Below, piece by piece: positions 45,580 through 56,612 of a stretch of 64,000 bases of DNA. The translations under genes were made by a program, and so were the position numbers. The notes under the pieces were generated by a model, which saw only the letters and a program-made list of their open reading frames with translations, did not search any database and was not told the origin of the DNA. The stretch lies in the NCBI GenBank assembly GCA_026873275.1, contig JANTUC010000004.1, positions 1,178,001 to 1,242,000 of the forward strand, written 5' to 3'. How positions within the stretch are numbered: position 1 is the first letter of the stretch; each line of letters opens with the position of its first letter. This DNA comes from Pseudopithomyces maydicus. Lineage: Eukaryota; Ascomycota; Dothideomycetes; Pleosporales; Didymosphaeriaceae.

Positions 45580-46628
45580 GTTCAAATCGCATTACAATTC
45601 TCTGTTATAATTTTCAAGGAGATAAAAATTTTCATGTCAGACATTTCTCTTTCGGACAGAGCAGTAGATGGTTAGGTCAATACTTGGAGGAAGAGACCGG
45701 GAGTGGCCCCCAATTTTGATACGGTTAGTTCTGTTGACGGTTCTGCATGAGGAAGTAGTTCCAGCCAGTGGGACGTCACTTCACCCCCAGCAACTGCAGC
45801 TCACAGCATCAGCCACAACCACTTCTTAAATATACCCAATGATTGGATAAAGTCACCAAAGGATGCAACTGCAGACACTCAGCCCTAGCTGTATCCATAT
45901 CTTGACTCCTTCACCGGAACAATCCATCATCCTTTCTAGGGCCACTTGGACGGATCTGGCTATTCTCCGTAACCTTAAAGTCCGGGAAAGATTGCCTTTT
46001 ACTAGTTGATACGAATGAAGACTACAAAATCAGCAGGTAGAAAACATGACCCCGAGTACGTATCCATCGTTCGCACACGACACCGCCGCCTTCGTACACG
46101 ACCCCGAGTACGGAATTCTCATTTAATTTCGCATTTGATGGCACTCGTAACGATCCTACCGTATATTCTATGTTTGGTGTAATTCTATTCTTTGCGGTGT
46201 AAGACAGATACGGGACACCTTTACAGAGATTTTTGAGTATTCTAACAAGACCATTGTGTTAAAGCGGATCTGAGAGTGGCAGTAAACCGAAGTTTCTAGT
46301 CCTCTATGATCAATATGCCTCTTCTTCTTTCACAGTTACTTATTCCACTACTTCCTGTTCGTTGAGGAAGCAAGTGAACAGCTTGGGGTGGGGGTAATAT
46401 GCTTTTGAGACAAGTACAAAGGGATTTCACTAGCTCCTGGGAGTTCTACTACAAACTTTAAAAACTTTCTTGATTGACGTTATTCTACTAGCGAGCGTCG
46501 CAGGCATTATCGTCCTGAGAACTTTCAATCGAGATATTACGTAGAAGCATGCCTGCCAATAAACGAACGTATCCTGTCATCACAACCTCACGCTCTTTTA
46601 CCCTCTTCCCCATCTACCAATTTTCTAT
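45580..46628. other. Intergenic, 1.05 kb
   Basis: Promoter of the aspartic-protease homologue and 3' region of the mucin-like gene. A CCCCGAGTACG word occurs twice (about 46050 and 46103). An upstream signal-peptide exon for the protease homologue might lie here, but I could not find one. Confidence 0.35.
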
Positions 46629-48395
46629 TTACCCGGAAGACTTAATCCGGTGACCATGATGCTTCACACGACGACCATTCCACCCGTCTCGATGATGCCT
46701 GTGGAATTGGTAACCCCCCTTATGCCAGTACCACTCCCACTTATCATCATCATCATCGTCGTCGTCGTCGTCATTCCACCACCAATCGTCGTCATCGTCG
46801 TCGTCGCACCAGCAATCGTCATCTTCATCTGGATCACACGGCTCCCAGGGATCATCGGTGGGTGTGGGATGCTTGCTGGACGTACGCGAAGGTATTGTTA
46901 TTAGTGTGCTACGCGTAGATTTTGAAGATGGTGGTGGGATGGGTTTCGTAGTAGGAGAAGGTGGCGACGGCGTAGGTGGGGAAGGTTTTGAGGTTGGCTT
47001 GGAGGTCGGGGGCAAAGGTAGAGAGGGCTTCGAAGTCGGAACGGAGGGCTTTGAAGTCGGAACGGAGGGCTTAGACGTTGGAACTGGGGGTTTTGAAGTC
47101 GGGATTGGAGGCTTCGAAGTAGGAACGGGGGGCTTTGATGTTGGAACGGGAGGCTTCGAAGTAGGAGGTCGCGTAGGTGGAGAAGGCTTTGAGGTTGGCT
47201 TCGAAGTTGGAGTAGGTGGTAGCGTGGGCTTTGATGTTGGTGGTGTAGGTGGAGAGGGTTTTGAGGTTGGAACGGGAGGCTTCGAAGTTGGGATGGGGGA
47301 CTTAGAAGTTGTAACGGGAGGTTTCGAGGTAGAAGCCGTAGTGGGTACAAGCGACGGCGTAGGTGATCCTGTCGACTTAGAAGACGATATGGTGGAAGGA
47401 ATAGGCACCGGCATTGATATTGGCGGTATAGATGTGGCGGTTGGCAGCGGCGGTAAAACCGTTGTGTTGGAAAAGGGCGGCGAAGGGCTTAATGTTGGGA
47501 TACTTAGAGTTGGTAAGCTCAATGTTGGGATTGGCAACTTCGAAGAAGAGAACGATGTGGTAGAGTTTATCGAGGGGATTGGAATCGGTGGAATTGAAAT
47601 TGTCGTATTCGTCCCTGGCGGCAAAGCTTTTGACGAAGATAATGGTGATGTCGTCGAAGCCGTCGTGGTGTTGAAGATGGGCGGTGAGGGTGTTACTGTG
47701 GGAACGCTCAAAGTGGGAATACTCAGCGATGAAGGTTTTGATGTCGGTAACGGCGGTACCAGTGTTGTGCTAACAAAGGTGGGCGAGGGCGCAAGAGTAG
47801 GGAGGCTCAGACTTGGAGAAGTGTACGTCGGAAAGCCACCCGTTGAGTTGAACACTGGAGGCAGCAATGATGGCTTTGAACTTGGCAGCGACAACGTTGG
47901 GATCTGCGGCCGGGATGTTACTGGTAACGTGATTGAGGGGAGCGCGGTAGTATTAGATATAGACGCGGTAGGAAGTGCTGTCGGGATACTTAGGCTCGAG
48001 GGTGAAAGTGTCGGCAGTACTAGAGAGACCGAAGGGCGTAGCGTCGTTGAGATATTAACGCTTGGAACAGGAAGCGTGAAGGAAGGAGGCAAGGCCGTCG
48101 GTATTGACAAAGACGGCGGCAATATCGTGGTCGACCCTGGTATAGTGCTAGAATTCGCAGACACCGACGAGAGAGACACACCTGGTGATGAGGGGAGCGA
48201 AAGAGTTGGAAGTATCATCGAAGGACTACCGGAAGTGACGCCGAAATTGAGCGATGCAGACGCGGAAGGTGAGCTCACCTCCGTCGATGGACGAGGAATT
48301 CCCGACGGAAGACTCCATGTAAAGTTTTGCGCAATTGCAGTGCTGGAAAGCCCCAACAGAGCAAATGCTATTTTGAAAAACATAATGCCTTTCAT
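46629..48395 (-). CDS. Secreted mucin-like Ser/Thr/Pro-rich protein with Asp/Trp-rich tail
   Basis: 588-residue protein with signal peptide MKGIMFFKIAFALLGLSSTA. About 500 residues of Ser/Thr/Pro-rich sequence follow, with an early part built of LSLPTLS/SIPT units and a later part of TSKPPVP repeats (about residues 360-480). The C-terminus is unusual: a Cys-containing acidic run with Trp clusters (DDDDWWWND and similar, about 515-555), then a basic/His-rich end (HRHHRDGWNGRRVKHHGHR). Extensive O-glycosylation and a cell-wall or surface location are expected from composition. No enzyme domain or GPI tail seen. The repeat DNA makes the antisense strand open as well; that frame is not a gene. 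Confidence 0.75.
   Translation of the reverse strand: MKGIMFFKIAFALLGLSSTAIAQNFTWSLPSGIPRPSTEVSSPSASASLNFGVTSGSPSMILPTLSLPSSPGVSLSSVSANSSTIPGSTTILPPSLSIPTALPPSFTLPVPSVNISTTLRPSVSLVLPTLSPSSLSIPTALPTASISNTTALPSITLPVTSRPQIPTLSLPSSKPSLLPPVFNSTGGFPTYTSPSLSLPTLAPSPTFVSTTLVPPLPTSKPSSLSIPTLSVPTVTPSPPIFNTTTASTTSPLSSSKALPPGTNTTISIPPIPIPSINSTTSFSSSKLPIPTLSLPTLSIPTLSPSPPFSNTTVLPPLPTATSIPPISMPVPIPSTISSSKSTGSPTPSLVPTTASTSKPPVTTSKSPIPTSKPPVPTSKPSPPTPPTSKPTLPPTPTSKPTSKPSPPTRPPTSKPPVPTSKPPVPTSKPPIPTSKPPVPTSKPSVPTSKPSVPTSKPSLPLPPTSKPTSKPSPPTPSPPSPTTKPIPPPSSKSTRSTLITIPSRTSSKHPTPTDDPWEPCDPDEDDDCWCDDDDDDDWWWNDDDDDDDDDDKWEWYWHKGGYQFHRHHRDGWNGRRVKHHGHRIKSSG
46740..46812. repeat. GAT/GTC trinucleotide-rich tract coding the poly-Asp tail
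   Basis: Near-perfect ATC/GTC triplets on the + strand (read as Asp codons on the minus strand) form two blocks separated by the Trp codons. Likely length-variable. Confidence 0.6.
46980..47340. repeat. Tandem 21-base coding repeats (TSKPPVP units)
   Basis: Repeated GAAGTCGGAACGGGAGGCTT-like units on the + strand, 21 bases or a multiple of 3 apart, encode TSKPxxP on the minus strand. Imperfect, more than ten units. Confidence 0.7.
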
Positions 48396-49390
48396 TCAGG
48401 CCTTCTAAAGAGATCACAATATCGCAGTGCCCACACACACCGCTCGCCGATGTGCACCTTCGACTTACTTTATATATAACATCACTGAAAAGCAAAATGT
48501 CATAGCCGACGAGCCAGGTAAACCAATCGCTTTCCAACACGGACTAGGAAATTGATGACCAGGCAGCCGCTTTGGGACCTGTCGTGTTGTGGTATGCTGA
48601 CTATCTTTGCTTTGTTGGGTACGGTAGAATGCCCATAGGAAAATGCGCAGCACTGTCGATATTCCGATGGTAGCACGACATGGTGAACCATGTAGCCATA
48701 AGATGGGGTTGCAGAAGTGCCGACTTGTTGTTTAGTGGTCTGCATTACCCATCAGGCCAGATTGGTTTTCGAAATGCCATTGAGTCTCGTCCTTCAAATG
48801 GTTCTGCAAAGAAATTTGATCTCAGCTTTTTCGGCTTATTTTCCGAGCATAGTGGTACGAATTGGGTGGTTTCAGTGGAACGAGAAGAAGTGTGTGTTAT
48901 GAGAATCGCAAGACGCATGCTCCGCGGGTCTCCTCAACCGCTCGCCACTAATGCAGTACCACGCGTTCGTATTGTCGGTGCATTCTGAGGTCAATATAAG
49001 CTCGAAGCATCGCGTCACCAACGTATAAACCCGCGAAGATCCATCCCTGAAGCAGCCTCTATTCACCCTTCCGCATTAGCCGAGGGAGGCAGCCAAGCCT
49101 GGTAAAACAGATCGTATATTAAGGTACGGCCAGACCACCGGGTCATGGCCAAAAAAAAAAAAGAATGAAGACATGAGAAATTTTTGAATGTTGGTTAGCG
49201 ACTTTCGAGAACAACTGCCGATCGGTTCTGTGTAAAGTCAGGCGTTGATGCCGACGCTAAAACGGTGGCTGTGGAGATGCCAAAATTGAATGAGGGATTG
49301 AGCAGAAGTACTGCCCCTGGCTATACGTCCGCATTTACTATACTATCATGACCAACCATGAATATTCAAAGAGTGGGACCCCATCGATAT
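48396..49390. other. Intergenic, 1.0 kb
   Basis: Promoter of the mucin-like gene and 3' region of the GH3 gene. It contains an A12 run near 49150. No gene seen. Confidence 0.4.
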
Positions 49391-51757
49391 CTAGTGTGAC
49401 ATAGTTGCGTTACCGGTCTTGGGCTGAGGCCAAAGATCAAGCACCACATCTCCACCAGTGAGTTCAAAGCAAGCCTTGTCCTGCTCTGGAACGTCTACCA
49501 CCAAGCAGTATTTTCCTTCATACAACACCGTGTCCCCCTTTCATTGACCCTTGCGAAGTTTCCAACAGTGAAGGGCATTGATACCGACCTCTCTTCTCCA
49601 GGTTGGACATTCGCGAAGCGTTTATACGAAGCCAATTCTTTGATCGGATACGGCCTCGGTCCTGCCGTCGTAGTCGCAAAAATTTGAGCGACAAAGTCGG
49701 ATGTAACGTTTCCGTTGTTCTTGACCTGAACAACGTGGTAGGGGAAAGGACACCGATCTTTGCGTGTAGAATACGCGACACACGAAGCAAGAAATTCGGT
49801 GGAGGGGTAAGTGTGATTGGCGTACCTGGGGTCAAAACGTAGAGTGAAGTTTGTGTAATGTAGCCCAAAGCCGAATTCCTGCACTGCCTGAGAATACCAT
49901 TTGTATGTACGTCCTGGGTTCTTGTCGCTAGGTCTTAGCGACATGTCTGTCATAGGAACTTGCTGGGCATAGTTGGCAGGATATTGAGTAATGGGTAGCC
50001 GGCCGGCAGGCGCTGTTTTCCCGGTTATGATGTTTAAGGCTGATTGGCCGCCGAACATGCCCGGGTAGCCTGTCCATAGAATAGAATTGATATTCTTATT
50101 AAGAAGGAGTGGGGTATGATCAATCGATGTTCCCAGTTGAACAACGATTACTTTTTTCCCCAAAGCACTGAGGTCACGGAGAAGTGCTTGTTGGACATCT
50201 GGCCAAGCGATGGTAGTTCGGTCCTTATCTTCAGTTTCGATGCTCGTATCGATGCCCCCGAAGTAGAGCACAACGTCAGAATTCTGTGCCGCTTGTATGG
50301 CGGCGCTATAGTTACCCGATCCATTTGTAGGGGCGTTGGCATAGTTAACTTGGAAACCGGCATTCTGCGCTGCCCATAATGGTGTGCGGTAAACCGGGGG
50401 CTTACCGTTGTAGTTGCCCAACATTCGTCCCGAAGTATCGTTTGCCCAGAATCCGATTACCGCAACAGTCTGGTTGTTTGGCTTGAGCGGGAGCGTTCCA
50501 TCGTTCTTCAACAAGACAGTTCCCTCGGTGGCTGCTTGGAGAGCCCATTTCTGCGCGCGCTCTGTATTCACACGGTCCCAACCGTACGAACGTGGCCCGG
50601 CAACATCATTCTGAGACGTGCCAAAGTAATTTGAACGGACCAAACCCTCGTACTGTCGACGGAGTGCTCGATCAATAATCTCCTCGCTGACCAGAGACTG
50701 ATTGAAAGCCCCGATTACATCCGTGGTCCAACCCCCAGCCTCGCACACATTGTCGGTCCCAGCGTTGAAAGCCTTCCCAGCAGCCTGTGCAGCGTTCTTG
50801 ACCCACTTATGGTCGGCATAGATGTTATGCACTGCGTTGCAGTCGCTCACAACATAATTGTTGTGCTTGGTCCAGCCCCAGTGTTCTCGCAGTACAGTCT
50901 GCATCAAATAGTCGTTCGCGCATGCTGGTGTACCGTTTACGCTGTTGTAACTACACATCATAGAGCCAACATTCGAATCTCGAGCGCATTGCTTGAACGG
51001 CGGCAAGTAATACTCGACTAGGTCTTGCATGGCCACTATAGCATCAAACGAATATCGCACGACTCCATTCCAGCGCTCTAGGTCATACGCAGCGTAGTGC
51101 TTGCAGGTTGCAACAACCTGGCGGTGCTTAACGGTGCTGGGGTCTTCGCCAGCCCACTCCATACCTTTCAATAATGCCTCGACATACTGGGAAATCCTGA
51201 AAGGGTCTTCACCTGGGGTTTCTAGGCCACGGCCCCATCTCGGATCCTTGAAAGGATTGATGTTGGGGGTCCAGAAATCCAGTCCAGCACGACCAGCGTT
51301 TGCAAAGGCTCGGGCTTCTTCTCCGATAGTCTTGCCAATAGACTGGACCAAGCCATCATTGAAGGCCGCTGAAATAGTGATGGGAAGTGGGAATGATGTC
51401 GCCGATGAGAAGTTGCCCGAGTTTGCGAATTGAACACCAGGCGAATAGGCGACCCCATGAAGTGCTTCGCTCCACCAGTCGTACTTGGGGAGACCCAGCC
51501 TCTCCGCTCCTAGGCTGTGACTACATATTGTTAATGACATGTTTTGTCATGGGACTGTCTCCATACTCGACCATATTCACCAGCTTCTCCTCCGTTTCCA
51601 AGGCAGCTACGAGTGCTTTTGCTCGCGCAGCTGGATCAAGATCCGTTCGACAAACATCGTTGCTGGCCAAGGGACCCGAGATGCAGTCCGGGTACCTGTC
51701 ACCTGACGCTTGAAGTGCCAGGGCCATGGTACTCAAAAAGCATGATAGGCGCGCCAT
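49391..51757 (-). CDS. GH3 exo-1,4-beta-xylosidase, secreted (frame broken near 3' end)
   Basis: Releases xylose from xylo-oligosaccharides; glycoside hydrolase family 3, fungal XlnD/BxlB-like, about 770 residues. Signal peptide MARLSCFLSTMALALQASG starts at 51757. Family marks are RLGLPKYDWWSEALHGVA, GRGLETPGEDPF, KHYAAYDLE and VVSDCNAVHNIY (the catalytic Asp lies in SDCNA), then the alpha/beta sandwich and fibronectin-like domain. One intron near 51510-51555 is needed, but its ends are not clean: the only phase-correct GT-AG pair (51555 to 51510) has a poor donor, GTCCCA. At the C5 run 49534..49538 the frame breaks; one more base restores ERGDTVLYEGKYCLVV and the family ending GGDVVLDLWPQP, with stop at 49391. 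Confidence 0.9.
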
Positions 51758-52415
51758 GGCGTATGGTAAGATAGTTGTCACTGTTGTTATTGTTGTTGAA
51801 GAGGATGGCCCAAGAGGGTTGTTCACAACCGGTGGTGACTACTGAATGATTCAGGGAGAGATAATCGGTGCATACACGAGTGTATAAATCTACAGAAGCC
51901 CCAGCATGATTGCCGGAACACAAGAGAATAGCTATGGGAGAGTAGACGCATATCTTCGTACTCGACATGCCCAAAAAGGCAGCTCGTGGAAACTTCCACC
52001 GCGAGAAGTTCGATTGTAACCGGGCTTTCATAGTGACGGTACCCGATGCTTTGGAGACATGTATTGCAGAGACGGTTTAAATTAATTTGCATGCGAGATC
52101 GCCGCAACACATTATACTCGTGAGGGGAATGGCGCACGGCTGTCCGCCATCGGCCCGGAACGTGTGCTCCATACTGGACGAGGACGAGAGAGGGGAAATG
52201 ACCGGTTCGTGCAGCTTAAATTGAGTGTTGCCGGTTCGGATCCATTGGGAATTGGAGGGGATGGTGGTGGTGTCGAGAAAAGAGGCGATGAAGGGGGTGA
52301 GGCATGACGTTGCCAAGGCCGAGGTTGGGGGTCCTTTCCCCACAGCACCATGGGCGGCGGCGGAGACGAGACGAGACGTGACAACTACAACGCGCTAAAG
52401 ACGCGCTCAATTGTG
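51758..52415. promoter_or_regulatory. Divergent promoter region between GH3 xylosidase and beta-lactamase-like gene
   Basis: 658 bases between two divergent starts, so both promoters must lie here. I see no XlnR-type GGCTAAA site. The right third (52230-52415) is G-rich and encodes chance antisense frames. Regulation cannot be read further. Confidence 0.45.
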
Positions 52416-54261
52416 ATGCTGTCGCCATTCTTTGGGTTGGTGTTTGTAACCCTCGCAGCTGCGACTTGCTACGAGCCGTCCTTTGCCCACCCGCCCCCTG
52501 AATATGACAGCCATCATCCGGCGTTGAAGGATGCCTTCACCCACATTCATGACGTCCTCACGATTGCACTAGGCGACCCCAAGTACAACTCCACCTCCAT
52601 CTCGGTCGAAATCACTTCCTCCAAGGAATCTCTGTACGAGTTCCACCACACTGCGCTCGAACGGAATGCCTCCCGCCCAGACATCCCACAGGTCAACGGC
52701 GATGCTCTATACCGCATCGCGAGCATTACCAAAACCTTCACCGTGCTGGGTCTCCTCCAACAGCATGCAGCAGGGAACCTCAGTCTGGACGATACCGTGG
52801 ATAAATATGTCAGCGAGCTGAAAGCGCCCCAGAACGGTACTATACCATGGAAGGACATTACGCTGCGTTCTCTGGCCAGCCAATTGAGCGGTATTCCGCG
52901 CGAACGTACGCTCTCGCAACCCATCTCGCATGCTGCTTTCTGACCTACTTAGTTGCGCAATCCGATCTTATCAACTCCGAGAACCTGGTTGAGGAATGGG
53001 GCCTGCCACCAGTCTCTCGAGAGGGCCTGATTACTTGTGACGAATACTCGGAAGATTATAAGAAGCCTTGTACTGCTGATGGTGGGCTTTCCCTCCCCAC
53101 CCTTACGCCTGTTCGCCAGCTGAAGAACATACAGATTTGATCCGATCCGTGAAATCCGGTCGTCCCATCTTTGCACCGAACCAACAGTCCACCTACTCTA
53201 ACGTCGCATTCGAACTTCTTGCCCTGGTTATTGCCAATGTCACGAACCAAACATACGAGTCTTACGTCGACGAGGCCATATTCAAGCCGTTGGAGATGAC
53301 CAAGAGCTCCTTCTCCAAGCCGAAGGATAGCGCAGGAGTCATTCCCCTTTGGCCCCATTACTGGGACGTCGACGAGGGCGTCCAGAACCCGACCGGTGGC
53401 ATTTACTCGAGCTCGCATGACTTGTCCAAGTTTCTCCGCTACGTTCTCACCCACTACAATGGCATAACACATGCACTCAACTGGCTACATCCCGTCTCGA
53501 ACTCCAAAAATCTACACAATTTTTATGGCATGCCGTGGGAGATCTTTCAATCTGATCGTGTCCTGCCCAACTCCGAGCGAACCATCAGATTCATCACCAA
53601 AGGCGGCGCTCTTCCCAGCTACACCTCCCTCATCATTGCAATCCCCCAATACGATCTTGGCATCACACTATTGCTTGGTGGGCCGCCTGACTTCTTCAAC
53701 GCGTTGCTCGAAACCGTCAGTGTATCCGTGGTACGTGCAGCCGAGGAGGTTGCCATCACGCAGCTACAGCAAGGCTATGCGGGTCGCTACATTGCCGCTG
53801 ATCCCAACTTGAATTCGTCCCTTATCCTCACTGCTGACCATCGCGGGCTTGTAGTAGAGCAATTCATCTCAAACGCAACAGATGTGTTACGGTCCAGCCT
53901 TGTCGAATATTTGGGAAGGCCGAAGGGTAAGCCATGGTACCTGCTCCTGGTTCCGACTCTGTTATATCGCAATGAGGAGGACAAGAAGGGTGAGGTGTGG
54001 CGAATGCACATCGCGACAGAGCGTCCCAAAGGCGAACGTGACATTTGGGATGACTCATGCATCACAGATATTGATGGGATGTTGTATGGCGGCATTCCTC
54101 TTAACGAAGTCACGCTTTGGAAGGGTCCAAGTGGGCTCGTCTACGATATCGAGCTTGTGGGGTTCAGAGTGAATTTGACCCGCATTTTCTCTCACCCTCC
54201 TGCCGTGTTGCAATTGGAAGAGGACGAAACAACCAAAGAGGACACGCAGATGGAGTTGTAA
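52416..54261 (+). CDS. Secreted beta-lactamase-like serine hydrolase
   Basis: 581-residue member of the serine beta-lactamase/penicillin-binding-protein-like (AmpC-type) family. Exons are 52416..52905, 52953..53081 and 53135..54261. The junctions read PRELAQSDLINSENLVEEWG and ADDLIRSVKSGRP. It has signal peptide MLSPFFGLVFVTLAAATC. The catalytic S-x-x-K is SITK in YRIASITKTFTVLGLLQQ, and the Tyr motif is YSNVAFELLALVI. Fungal members are mostly uncharacterised esterases, lactonases or peptidases, not antibiotic-resistance enzymes. The second intron's donor is weak (GTGGGC), but phase and family expectation support it. An in-frame Met at 52350 would hide the signal peptide, so I use 52416. Confidence 0.87.
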
Positions 54262-54890
54262 TAGCATTGCAACGCCAGTAACGGCAAACCTGTCAATACC
54301 TATGTTGAACACTACTGCGACTTCCAAAATTCTTATCCACCTGACTCTACCGAGACTGCGGAAAAACTTACACTGCTCTCAAACCTCAGTTGTACCACAT
54401 GGCCTGTGACATCGAGATCTCCGTGTCTAGAAATATATATATTAGCCGAGCAAGTTGCGCGGAGCCCCACACACGAGCACATCAGCCGACACCGTCCACC
54501 CTTGGTTCGTGGTACATCTCCGCACTACAGAGAATCTCTGTATCTCAGCACTTTGAGAAGTTGGTAGAGAACTTGGTGGGCCTATTTTGTGTAGACCGCG
54601 AGCAATTCCAGCGTAGTCAGTGTTCTTCAATCCAAGAACGGGTCAGCGGATCATGAAGTCTTAACGACGATCTTGCTTCGACTCCGCATCGACCATGTGG
54701 CCAAGGGAGGTTTATCTAAGAGTGGAACTGAGTAGGCTCATCTAAGTTGAGCGGGTGGGGACACGGATTCCCAGACGTAAACACCTGTGATCCTTATGCG
54801 GGGCCTATCCACGCATGCGTATATATATATATTAGTACATCACATATATTCTACACAATCGTTACAATACTGCTGTCTGGGTCATCCAAA
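54262..54890. promoter_or_regulatory. Promoter region of the CE15 gene, 629 bases
   Basis: 3' region of the beta-lactamase-like gene and promoter of the esterase gene. A TATATATATATTAG tract lies at 54820-54835, about 60 bases before the start. One GGCTAA core (complement at 54442..54447) resembles an XlnR/Xyr1 site, but a single 6-base match is weak. Confidence 0.4.
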
Positions 54891-56256
54891 ATGCGTTTCC
54901 CCTTCCTTACTCTCGCCACCTACACCGCAACGATCACAAGTGCCACAACGCCCAGTGACAAATTCGCACAACTCCTAGACCTACTACCAAGACAACAAAA
55001 CGTAACATGCCCTCCAACCCCGAACCCAATGCCGAAAGCTGCAGACCTACCCGCCGTGAACACCATGCCCGACCCCTTCCTCTATCTCGATGGCAAGACT
55101 AGGGTCAAGAGCCAGGACGAATGGTATCAATGTCGGCAGCCAGAAATCCTAAAGCTACTCCAAGAATACCAGTACGGTTATTACCCCGACCACTCGCAGG
55201 AAACTATATCTGCAACGCGAAGCGGAACCAAGCTCGACATCACCATCACGACTGAGGGTAAGTCCGCTGCCATTTCCGCAACGCTGAACCTGCCTTCGGG
55301 AAGCGGTCCGTTTCCCGTTGTGATTGCCATCGGGGGCATAGACAATAACAGCTATCTCAAAGCCGGCATTGCAGTTGTGACCTTTGACTATAGCAAGGTC
55401 GCCGCAGACAGCAACAGCAAGACTGGCAGTTTCTGGACGCTGTACAAAGGGCGAGACATCGGTGGGCTAATCCCTTTTCTTACGCCCCAGCCATCATATA
55501 GCCAAGTAAATACACAACTAACAGCTAAATCCATCCTCAGGCGTCCTCACCGCCTGGGCATGGGGCTTCCACCGCGTCCTCGACGGCCTCGCGCTCAAGG
55601 TGCCCGAGATCGACGCCACCAAATCCGGCGTAACCGGGTGTTCGCGACTAGGTAAAGCAGCGCTCGCGGCAGGGCTGTTCGACAAGCGGATTGCGGTGAC
55701 GATGCCCATGTGCTCGGGGGTGCAGGGCGCGGGGCCGTATAGGTATAGTCTGAGCGGGCAGGGGGAGAACTTGGAGAATTCGGTGAGTAAGGATTTGAAT
55801 CTTGTTGTTTGCTGAGGTAGTATTGTCTATGTAGATGCATCTGACGTTTGCCAGAAATCTGGTGCAGGGTGGTGGACATCATCTGGTATATCCCAATTCG
55901 TCAACCACGCCACGCAGCTCCCGTACGACGCGCACACGATCGTTGCAGCTATCGCTCCACGAGCTGTCATTCTTGAACAGGGAGCGTCAGATCAGTTTAC
56001 GGATTCGAAAGGTACTGCGACGGTGACGTTTCCAGCAGCCAAGGTGGTGTATAAGTGGTTGGGCGTTGGGGATCAGTTGGGTATGGCGATACCGAAAGGG
56101 GGGCATTGTGATATGGGGGGATATGCTGACGTTTTGCCGTTTGTACAAAAGGTGTTGCAGGGGAAGACGACGTCGAGGAACTACGATGATCTGGGGAGCT
56201 GGAAAGCGATGACGGAGGCGTATCCGTGGGGGAGTAGTGTGCCGGTGAAGGGATGA
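54891..56256 (+). CDS. Glucuronoyl esterase, CE15 (4-O-methyl-glucuronoyl methylesterase)
   Basis: 404-residue secreted esterase that cuts ester bonds between lignin alcohols and the glucuronic acid side chains of xylan. Exons are 54891..55461, 55541..55782 and 55855..56256, all phase-correct GT-AG. Signal peptide MRFPFLTLATYTATITSA comes first; the N-terminal domain has PDPFLYLDGKTRVKSQDEW and LLQEYQYGYYPD. The nucleophile Ser lies in the family signature VTGCSRLGKAAL, and the catalytic His in PKGGHCDM near the C-terminus. No CBM1 module is present. It lies 3 kb from the GH3 xylosidase, so the pair could act on the same glucuronoxylan substrate. Confidence 0.92.
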
Positions 56257-56612
56257 TGATTTGGGATTTTTTGGGCTGTGGTAGATGAACTAAATAACTG
56301 CTATTCAACAACAATATTCACGCTTATGGTTAAAAGCTCATTGATCAATGATATTATTTCCTGTTCAAATGTTTTTTCACATTTCGGCCTGTTAATCGAG
56401 GTCGAACTCTGATTTGACAACGTTTGACAATTACTTTCTTCGATACCGAGTTTAACACTTCTTTACATGTGTCAAATTGGGCCATACACATGTAACGCAG
56501 CAATTCACAAACATAACACCAACATGTCTTCGTACAAAGCTGAAAATCTTTCTATTTCACATCACAATCACCCATCTATCTACACATTCATCATTTCTTT
56601 CTGCCCTTCCAC
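56257..56612. other. Convergent intergenic region, 356 bases
   Basis: AT-rich 3' regions of the CE15 gene (+) and the carboxypeptidase gene (-). Nothing else seen. Confidence 0.45.

Noticed and set aside
46858..48408. 516-codon open frame on the + strand antisense to the mucin-like gene
   Set aside because: It mirrors the Ser/Pro repeats, whose codons rarely make stops on the other strand. The Gly/Val-rich product has no signal peptide or domain, while the minus-strand frame has both signal peptide and plausible composition.
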